From: DASUGM01 sp036274055
GTDB lineage: Bacteria; Acidobacteriota; Vicinamibacteria; Vicinamibacterales; SCN-69-37
Reading direction: 5' to 3'
NCBI GenBank assembly: GCA_036274055.1
Contig: DASUGM010000014.1
Location: 1-34,430 of the forward strand
Length of the DNA: 34,430 nt
The notes beneath the pieces were generated by a model. That model was not told the origin of the DNA and ran no database searches. It worked only from the letters and a program-made list of their open reading frames with translations. A program made the position numbers and the translations under genes. This document shows, piece by piece, positions 25,679-32,308 of the stretch; position 1 is the first letter of the stretch; every line of letters begins with the position of its first letter.

Positions 25679-27733
25679 AGCGTGTGCTTTTTACTCAGCT
25701 CGCATCTCTCAGCCCAGCAAGCCACCTTCCGCGTCCGTACCGATCTCGTCCAGGTCGACGTCGTTGTCGTCGACAGGGACGGCAATCCGGTGACCGGTTT
25801 GACGAAGGAAGATTTCACCATCCTCGATCGCAAGAAGCCGCAGACGATCGAAGTGTTCGAGGAGTTCAAGTACAACGCCAGGGAAGCGGCGATGAAGCCG
25901 GGCGCGTTTCCGCCCCAGCTCAAGCTCGACTTTGCGAGCAATCAGTCGGCGCAGTCGGCGCGGCTGATCCTGATGGTCATCGACGATCTGCATATCTACA
26001 AAGCGCGGACCGAGCGCGCCAAAGAAATTCTCCGTAAGGTCGTCGCCGACCTCGGCGCCGAGTCGTCGATGGCCGTGCTGTTCACCAGCGGCGAAGGCAG
26101 CATCGAGGTCACGCAGAATCCGGCTTCGTTGTTGGCGGCCATCGACACGCTGAAGGGACGACGGCCGTATCCCCGGCCAATGCTTCCCGACACGCAGCGC
26201 GGCGGCGACCTGCAGACGTTCAACGACAACATTGCGTCGCTGAAAACCGTCAAGGACGCCAGCCGGATGCTGATCGGCGGTCCGCAACGACGCAAAGCCC
26301 TGGTGATGGTGACCGAAGGCTTCGCCAAGGAGCTGGTCGGATTCTTCGGGCCCGGCCAGGTCGGCATGAATGCACCGGACAGCGCCGGCTACATCGCTGG
26401 CAACGCCGAGGCGCTTGCGAGCGTGTCCAACATCGGCGAGAACATCTACGACTACGAGCTGGTCGACATGATGGATGCGCTTCGCCGCGCCAACATCGCC
26501 GCGTACTCGATCGATCCGCGCGGCAAGGTGACGACGCAGAGCATGGCGGCGGAGTGTCACGGCCCTGGCGGCGCCGGCTTGAGCGATCCTTGTCTTGGCG
26601 AGGGCGGCCGTCTCCCGCCGGAATGGGCGAGCTGGGTGCGGATCGCGCAGCGCGAGATCCAGCTCACCGCCGAGGCATCCGGCGGCTTCGCCATCGTCAA
26701 CACCGACGACTTCACCGGCGGCATCGATCGGATCGTGCAGGATCTCGATCAGTACTACGTGCTCGGTTTCGCGCCGAGCGACTCGAAGGGCAACAGCTAC
26801 CGGCCGATCTCGGTAGTGGTGAACCGGCCGGACGTCACCCTGCGTTATCGCAGTGGTTATCTCGGCAACGTCAAGGAGCCGGGGGCGAAGAACGAGGATC
26901 CGCTGCACGAGCTGGCCGCCGGGGCGATGCCGGCCACTGAGCTGCCGCTGCGGATCGGCGCGATGCCGCGGCCAGTCGTCGCCGGCGATCCCAACAGCAT
27001 CGTCGTCCGCGGTGAGCGGCCGAAGGATCCGAAGTCGGCGCGGGTGTCGCTTGCGCTGGAGGTCAGCGTGCCGCGCACCGCGGTGACCCGCACCGACGGC
27101 ACGCTCAGCGACGCGTACAAGTACACGGTGTTTGCGGTGAACCTGAAGACGCGGAAGATCCAGGCGCAGTTCACCAACACCGCGCAGCTCTCGTCGGAGC
27201 GGATGCCGAAGGAGACGGTCGGCGAGACGATTGCGTTCCTGATTCCAGCCGAGCTGATGCTGCCTCCCGGCACGTACCAGCTGCGCGCCTCGGTGACCAG
27301 CACGCGGCTGGAGAAGGGCGGCAGCGTCTATCTCGCGCTCGACGTGCCGGACTTCACCACGGCGCCGCTGGCGGTGAGCGGCCTGATTGTCGGGCCATAC
27401 GGGTCGGCGCGCGTGCCGGTGGCGGAAACGCCGGTGCAGCTGCCCTTCGTCCCCTCGGTCGATCGCGAGTTCTTTTCGACCGACACGTTGCGGGTGTATT
27501 TTGAAATTGCGAGCAAACGTCCGAACGCGACGATCCCGGTGAAGGTCGAGATCGTCGCCGCCGACGGCAAGACCGTCAAGTCGGCGTCGCCGGCGCTGGA
27601 GCCCGTCGACCTCGGCAAGCTCGACATTCAGGTGCCGCTCACGGGCCTGCCCGCCGGCGCCTACATCCTGCGAGTGACGGCGACCGATCAGGGGAAGAGC
27701 GCGACGAGGGAAACAGGGTTTATCGTCAAATGA
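25601..27733 (+). CDS. Exported VWFA-related protein, third of the tandem
   Basis: This 710-residue protein has a signal peptide (1-38) with the same LHGFMVILLL core as its neighbours. The N-terminal domain has VDVVVVDRDGNPVTGLTKED. The vWA-like core has LMVIDDLHIYKAR near 125-137 and a Gly/Pro/Cys-containing insertion around residues 308-330. The signature YYVLGFAPSD...RYRSGYLGN starts near 385, and a beta-rich tail ends ETGFIVK. It is more diverged from the first two tandem copies than they are from each other. The start is ATG 25601; there is no clear ribosome binding site, and the start is embedded in the palindrome's left arm. It is 29 bases after the previous stop. Function unknown; predicted exported. 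Confidence 0.86.
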   Translation: MKHMKRFFLFEKPGSFLHGFMVILLLSVCFLLSSHLSAQQATFRVRTDLVQVDVVVVDRDGNPVTGLTKEDFTILDRKKPQTIEVFEEFKYNAREAAMKPGAFPPQLKLDFASNQSAQSARLILMVIDDLHIYKARTERAKEILRKVVADLGAESSMAVLFTSGEGSIEVTQNPASLLAAIDTLKGRRPYPRPMLPDTQRGGDLQTFNDNIASLKTVKDASRMLIGGPQRRKALVMVTEGFAKELVGFFGPGQVGMNAPDSAGYIAGNAEALASVSNIGENIYDYELVDMMDALRRANIAAYSIDPRGKVTTQSMAAECHGPGGAGLSDPCLGEGGRLPPEWASWVRIAQREIQLTAEASGGFAIVNTDDFTGGIDRIVQDLDQYYVLGFAPSDSKGNSYRPISVVVNRPDVTLRYRSGYLGNVKEPGAKNEDPLHELAAGAMPATELPLRIGAMPRPVVAGDPNSIVVRGERPKDPKSARVSLALEVSVPRTAVTRTDGTLSDAYKYTVFAVNLKTRKIQAQFTNTAQLSSERMPKETVGETIAFLIPAELMLPPGTYQLRASVTSTRLEKGGSVYLALDVPDFTTAPLAVSGLIVGPYGSARVPVAETPVQLPFVPSVDREFFSTDTLRVYFEIASKRPNATIPVKVEIVAADGKTVKSASPALEPVDLGKLDIQVPLTGLPAGAYILRVTATDQGKSATRETGFIVK

Positions 27734-27736
27734 CCG

Positions 27737-27864
27737 CCAAGAGCGGATCACCATGAAGCCATGAAGCACATGAAGCGGTTCTCTCTTTTTGAAAGACCAA
27801 AAGCCGTTCTTCATGGCTTCATGGTGATCCTGCTCTTGGGCGGGAGCACTTCACTCATCTCGCA
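27737..27864. repeat. Palindromic repeat, signal-peptide subtype (copy E) with intact right terminus
   Basis: The left arm at 27737-27766 (CCAAGAGCGGATCACCATG...ATGAAG) is an almost perfect reverse complement of the right arm at 27809-27839 (CTTCATGGCTTCATGGTG...CTCTTGG). After the arm comes TTCACTCATCTCGCAG (27849-27864). This matches the outer end of the intergenic copies (TTTCACTCAT...CATCTCG at 4808-4827; TCTCATCTCGCAA at 30069-30081). The copy thus links the intergenic and in-gene subtypes. Confidence 0.85.
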
Positions 27865-29878
27865 GACTCAACAGCCGACGTTCAAGGGCGGCGTGACGCT
27901 GGTCACCGTCGACGTCACCGTCCTGGACAAAGACGGCAATCCAGTCCGCGACCTCAAACCCGACGACTTCGAGATCAAGCTCAACAACAAAGTGCAGTCG
28001 GTGAAGTCGCTGGCCTTCGTCCAGGCCGAAGGCGTGACGGCGCCGCCACCGGCCACCGGCGCGGCGGCGGCCGCCTCGACGCCGCCGGCGACCTTGCGCG
28101 AGACCGCGAACAACAGCACGCCGAAGGGCGAGGAACGCGTGTTCGTGATTCTCGTCGACGACTTGTCGTTCGCCCCGGTGCGCGGCAAGCGGCTGTTCGG
28201 CGCGGCGGCGAAGTTTCTCGACTCTCTCCCGCCGACGGATATCGTTGGCTTTGCGACGGCGTCGGGCGTCGGCACGGTGAACCCGACGCGCGATCGCGCG
28301 CCGATCCGCGAGGCGCTGACCAAGGTCGTCGGGCAGTTTCAGGATCCGCGCGGGCTGTCGGTCACCGGGCCCTCCAATCCGAGCAAGGACGGCATCAACG
28401 ACACTCCCGACGGGCCGGTCGGCATCGCCGACGCGCTCGAGATCGATCGCGGCAACCCCGGCGTCCTGAAGGACGTGATCGCGCGCGAGTGTTTCAACGG
28501 ATCGGCGGACGTGTTCAACGGCAAACCGGTTGAATCCGTGATGGCTGAATACCAGTGCGCCAGCGCCATTGCGAGTGAGGCGCGGCGGACGGCGGCGCTG
28601 ACGCGCAACAGCACCGCGCGCCAACTCGAGGCCTACCTGCAGGTGATCAACGCGATGCGAGGCGCGAGCGGCATCAAGCATCTCGTGCTGCTCTCGGACG
28701 GCCTCGGGATCACGCTGGTCCAGGACGAAATGGGGCCGCTCGCGAAAGCGGCGGCGAGTGCCGGCGTGCAGATTAGCGTGCTCGCCGAAGAGCCGGATCT
28801 CAGTCTGAGCGACGGCGGCCGGCGTGCGCTTGGCGCGGACGGCGTGCCGCAGACCAGCATCGGCAGCGCCGAAACCCGTCGCAACGACGATCGCATGCTG
28901 ATGCAGGGGATTCAGACGGTCGCCGACGTCACCGGCGGAATCTTTCATCGCGTCATCGGCGATCCGGATCCGTTCTTTCGTCGTGTCGCCGCCGCGGCCT
29001 CGGGGGTCTACCGGCTCGGCATCGAGCCGCCGGGCGGCAGCGCTCCGGGCAAGGACTTCGTCGTCGCCGCCAAGGTCAAACGCTCTGGCAACTACACGAT
29101 TCGCGCCAACCGCCGCGCCGTGCTGCCCGGACCGGCGGTCGTCGCGCCGATCGACGAGCAGCTCAAGGCGGCGATCGCGACCGGGCAGGCGCTCTATCGC
29201 GTGCCGGTTGCGCTTGGCACCGCGCTGCGCCGCTCGAAGAACGGGGCGGCGCCGGTCGAGGTCGGCGTCAACGTCGAAGTGCCGCCGACGGTGAAGGGAC
29301 CCCTGACGATGCAGTTCGGGCTGCGTGACGCGGTGGGCCCGGTCAGCAACGGCCGCAAGGTGATCGAGACGCGCGGCGAAGACGGCGCGTATCGATTCTC
29401 GTTCGCGATGCCCGTAGTGCCGGCCAGCTACAAGCTGCGCTTCGCGGTCGCCGATGCCGAGGGCAACCTCGGCAGCGTCGAGACGTCGTTCTCAGCGCGG
29501 CTGCGGACGCTTGGTCCGTTCACGTCGAGCGACGTGCTCACCTGGTTCGTCGACAGCAAAGGCGCGTCGACGTTCCTCGCGCTCGACGACATGCCGGCCA
29601 ACCTGTCGACGCTCAACGCGTCGATCGAGCTCTATTCGGCCGCGGGCGCGCCGCCGCCGGCCGATCTCGTCGTGATGTTCACGCTGACCGGCGCCGGCAA
29701 GGAAACCACGGAAATCGAGCGCGAGGCGAGCATCGAGAACGTCGAGGGTGCGCTCCGAGCGCAGGTCGAGCTGCCGATTGATTCGATCGCGCCGGGGACG
29801 TACACGCTGAGCGCGAAGGTCAGTGCAGAGGGGAAGAGCCTCGGGACGGTGACGACGACGGTGAGGAAGAAGTCGTAG
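27761..29878 (+). CDS. Exported VWFA-related protein, fourth and most divergent of the tandem
   Basis: This 705-residue protein has a signal peptide (about 1-35, core MVILLLGG) ending SLISQ. The N-terminal domain has VDVTVLDKDGNPVRDLKPDD. The vWA-like core begins VFVILVDDLSFAPVRG near 125-140, so the IDDLH motif is changed to VDDLS. It has a long insertion with two cysteines, and LVLLSDGLGI replaces the usual MITEGLGK. The signature is reduced to GVYRLGIEPPGG near 415. The C-terminal half differs strongly from the other three tandem genes and ends VTTTVRKKS, without the TGFIVK ending. Yet its 5' end is almost identical to theirs at nucleotide level because of the shared palindrome. The stop TAG touches the next palindromic element. 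Function unknown. Confidence 0.84.
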   Translation: MKHMKRFSLFERPKAVLHGFMVILLLGGSTSLISQTQQPTFKGGVTLVTVDVTVLDKDGNPVRDLKPDDFEIKLNNKVQSVKSLAFVQAEGVTAPPPATGAAAAASTPPATLRETANNSTPKGEERVFVILVDDLSFAPVRGKRLFGAAAKFLDSLPPTDIVGFATASGVGTVNPTRDRAPIREALTKVVGQFQDPRGLSVTGPSNPSKDGINDTPDGPVGIADALEIDRGNPGVLKDVIARECFNGSADVFNGKPVESVMAEYQCASAIASEARRTAALTRNSTARQLEAYLQVINAMRGASGIKHLVLLSDGLGITLVQDEMGPLAKAAASAGVQISVLAEEPDLSLSDGGRRALGADGVPQTSIGSAETRRNDDRMLMQGIQTVADVTGGIFHRVIGDPDPFFRRVAAAASGVYRLGIEPPGGSAPGKDFVVAAKVKRSGNYTIRANRRAVLPGPAVVAPIDEQLKAAIATGQALYRVPVALGTALRRSKNGAAPVEVGVNVEVPPTVKGPLTMQFGLRDAVGPVSNGRKVIETRGEDGAYRFSFAMPVVPASYKLRFAVADAEGNLGSVETSFSARLRTLGPFTSSDVLTWFVDSKGASTFLALDDMPANLSTLNASIELYSAAGAPPPADLVVMFTLTGAGKETTEIEREASIENVEGALRAQVELPIDSIAPGTYTLSAKVSAEGKSLGTVTTTVRKKS

Positions 29879-30079
29879 CGAGATGAGTGAAAAGCGTCTG
29901 CCTAAAGAGCGGGATTCACAGGGAGAAGAATGAGAAGAACATGAGAGGTTCTTTTTCTTGGCAGGCCTCTTGTCTGGCACCAGCTCGCCGAGGTCGTCCC
30001 AACGAAAGAACCCCTCATGCTCTTCTCATTCTTCTCCCTGTGAATCCCGATTTTCGCAAGCGCGTTTCTCTCATCTCGC
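29878..30079. repeat. Long palindromic repeat, intergenic subtype (copy F)
   Basis: This inverted repeat of about 202 bases lies between convergent genes. The left half reads GCGAGATGAG...AAGAGCGGGATTCACAGGG...ATGAGAAGAACATGAG...GGTTCTTT. The right half is its reverse complement (AAAGAACC...CTCATGCTCTTCTCATTC...CCCTGTGAATCCCG...CTCATCTCGC) with scattered mismatches and a loop of about 35 bases. The ends coincide with the TAG of the + strand VWFA gene and provide the final AGA TGA of the - strand sulfatase-fold gene. It is the same family as 4633-4828. A spurious 67-codon frame (29887-30090) lies inside and is not a gene. Confidence 0.87.
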
Positions 30080-32296
30080 AAGGTATCTAGCGATCTGCTC
30101 CCGCTCGGCCCGATAAAACGCCGGCGGCGCGTTGTTGATGAACTGCTGCCCGTAGCGCCGCGCTTCGTCGGCGCGCCCGGCGCGCCCCAGTTCCAGCCAC
30201 AGGTTGTAGAGCCCGTAGAACTCGCCGGGATCGATGTCGATCGCCTTCTTCCAGGCCTCGATGGCGTCGGCTTTGCGGTCCGCGGTCGAGAGGATCACGC
30301 CGAGGATGGTCCAGCTGCCGGCGAGCGCGGGGTCGCTGTCGAGCGACTGACGGGCAAGCGTCTCGGCCTCGGCGAGTTTCTGCGCGCGCGTGGCGGCGTT
30401 GCTGGCGGCGTCGCGCTGCTTGAGCGTGATCGCGGCGAGGTTCTGAAAGGCGAGGCCGTTGGTCGGATCGAGCGTGAGGATGATCCGGAACTGTTTCAGC
30501 GCGTCCTCATAACGGCCGGCGTCCGTATAGGCGACGCCGAGTCCATTCAACGCCTCGACGTCGTCCGGCGGCAGTCCCTCGAGCAGCGTGATGGCCTTCT
30601 TCGTGTCGCTGTGGCTTTCGGCGAGATACAGGCCGAGCCGGATGCGCAAATCGCGCTCGGGCGCGCCGGCCTTGAGGCCCTGTTCGAGCGTCTGGATCGC
30701 CGGTGCCGGTTGTCCCGACTGCCAGTAGGCGTGGGCCAGCGACAGGTAGGCGTCGGCGGTGTCGGGCCGGCGCGCGATCACGCTGTTCAGGGCCGCAATC
30801 GCCGCATCCAGGCGTCCGTTCTGATAGTGCTCCTGCGCGCTGTGAAGGTCGCGGTCGATTTCGGCGAGCCGCTTGAGGTCGTCGGCCTCGGAGTAGAACT
30901 TTTTTTCCGGCGCCGAGCCGCCGGTGTAGCCGAGCGCGCGGAGCGCGGCCGCGTTTTGCGCCGTTTCACGTCCGGGACGATCGGGCGGCGCCATGTTGTA
31001 GGTCTTGAGCGTGTTGACCATGACCTCGGCGCGGTCGCGCTGCGCGACGAACTGGTTGCGCTCTTCCTTTGGATCAGTCGCCAGTTCGTAGAACTCCTGA
31101 ATCGGCTGATCGATGTACTTGTCGCGATTGACGAGCACGCCGCGCAGTGGCGCCCAGCCGCGCACCAGGTTGTAGGTCATCGACTCGAAATAGGACGGGC
31201 GGTCCGGGCCACTGCCGTCGCGAATCAGCGGCAGGAGCGACGTTCCGGTCAGCGCGCCGTCGAGTTTGGCGCCGACCGACTCGAGCACGGTGGGGGCGAT
31301 GTCGATGTGGCGCACCGGCGTGTCGATCACCTTGCCGGCCTTGACGACCGACTCCTTCGGCGTGACCCGGGCGATGATCAGCGGCACGTGCAGCGTCGGC
31401 TCGTAGGCGAACATCCCATGCGTGAGTTCGCCGTGTTCGCCGAGGCTCTCGCCATGGTCGGCGGTGACGACGACGACGGTGGGACGCGAGAGCGCCGCCA
31501 GCCGCGCCAGCAACGGCGCCAGCGCGTGATCAATCCAGGCGACCTCGCCGTAGTACGGCTGCGCGGCGTACTGCTGGGCGAACGCGTCGGGCGGCCGGTA
31601 CGGCGAGTGCGCATCGAACAGGTGCACCCAGGCGAAGAACTTCGCGGGCTGCTTTTCGATCCAGGCGTTGGCGCGGGCGATGACCTGGTCGGCGGGACGC
31701 TCGGGCATCGAAAACGAGACCGCGCCCTCCATCTCCGGCATCTGATCGTCGTACTCGTCGAAGCCGGGCGTCAGCCCGAAGCGTTTGGTGAGCGGAAAGC
31801 CGCCGACGAACGCGCCGGTGGCGAACCCGAGCGGCTTCAGCCGCGTCGCCAGCGTCTCCGTGCCCGGCTTGACCCGGAAGCCGCTGTTGTCGCGCATGCC
31901 GTGCTCGTAGGGGAGACGACCGGTGAGGATGGTCGTGTGCGAAGGCAGCGTCACCACCGCGTGCGAATGCGCGAAGGTAAAGCGCGCGCCCTGTGCCGCG
32001 AGCCGATCGAGGTTGGGTGTTCTCGCCGGTCCGCCGTAGGCGCCGAGCGCATCGGCGCGCAGCGTGTCGATGGTGACGAGCAGGACGTTCTGATCCGGCG
32101 CCGGCTCGAGCGTGAACGGCGGTGTGCTGCGAGGCAGCCACAGCCATGCGGTGGCGCCGGCGAGAAGGAAGATGACGGCGCCGACGAGCAACAGCCGCTC
32201 GAGCGCGGATGGCGCCGACACCTCAGGTGCGGACACCTGCGGCGGCGGCGCCGGCGCCGGCGCACTCGATTTCTTCTTAGTCTTCGACGAACTCAC
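30071..32296 (-). CDS. Membrane-anchored sulfatase-fold protein with TPR tail
   Basis: This 741-residue paralogue of 19184-21367 has a Lys/Ser/Pro/Ala-rich N-terminus and one transmembrane helix (35-54). The alkaline-phosphatase-superfamily domain (about 68-460) shows NVLLVTIDTLRAD (70-82) and VVTADHGESLGEHGE, and TPR units fill about 490-741. The formylglycine site CxPSR reads TLPSH (116-120): Thr stands in place of Cys and His in place of Arg. The enzyme is therefore more likely a Thr-nucleophile phosphotransferase or hydrolase than a true sulfatase, or it has lost activity. The start is GTG at 32296, preceded by TAACCT 6 bases upstream and an overlapping AGGTGG that could serve as ribosome binding site. 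The upstream VWFA gene ends 9 bases before it, so they form a likely operon. The last codon and stop come from the palindrome. Confidence 0.84.
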   Translation of the reverse strand: MSSSKTKKKSSAPAPAPPPQVSAPEVSAPSALERLLLVGAVIFLLAGATAWLWLPRSTPPFTLEPAPDQNVLLVTIDTLRADALGAYGGPARTPNLDRLAAQGARFTFAHSHAVVTLPSHTTILTGRLPYEHGMRDNSGFRVKPGTETLATRLKPLGFATGAFVGGFPLTKRFGLTPGFDEYDDQMPEMEGAVSFSMPERPADQVIARANAWIEKQPAKFFAWVHLFDAHSPYRPPDAFAQQYAAQPYYGEVAWIDHALAPLLARLAALSRPTVVVVTADHGESLGEHGELTHGMFAYEPTLHVPLIIARVTPKESVVKAGKVIDTPVRHIDIAPTVLESVGAKLDGALTGTSLLPLIRDGSGPDRPSYFESMTYNLVRGWAPLRGVLVNRDKYIDQPIQEFYELATDPKEERNQFVAQRDRAEVMVNTLKTYNMAPPDRPGRETAQNAAALRALGYTGGSAPEKKFYSEADDLKRLAEIDRDLHSAQEHYQNGRLDAAIAALNSVIARRPDTADAYLSLAHAYWQSGQPAPAIQTLEQGLKAGAPERDLRIRLGLYLAESHSDTKKAITLLEGLPPDDVEALNGLGVAYTDAGRYEDALKQFRIILTLDPTNGLAFQNLAAITLKQRDAASNAATRAQKLAEAETLARQSLDSDPALAGSWTILGVILSTADRKADAIEAWKKAIDIDPGEFYGLYNLWLELGRAGRADEARRYGQQFINNAPPAFYRAEREQIARYLAR

Positions 32297-32302
32297 CCAC
32301 CT

Positions 32303-32308
32303 AGGTTA
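32303..32308 (-). promoter_or_regulatory. Possible -10 box overlapping the stop codon of the upstream gene
   Basis: On the - strand TAACCT includes the TAA stop (32306-32308) of the short VWFA gene and lies 6 bases before the GTG at 32296. The intervening AGGTGG could instead be a Shine-Dalgarno sequence. Both readings are possible. Confidence 0.35.

Noticed and set aside
29887..30090. 67-codon + strand frame beginning MKSVCLKSGIHREKN
   Set aside because: It lies almost entirely in the palindromic repeat 29878-30079, has no ribosome binding site or promoter, and reads the repeat arms. It is useful only because its SLISQ end matches the in-gene copy at 27850-27864.
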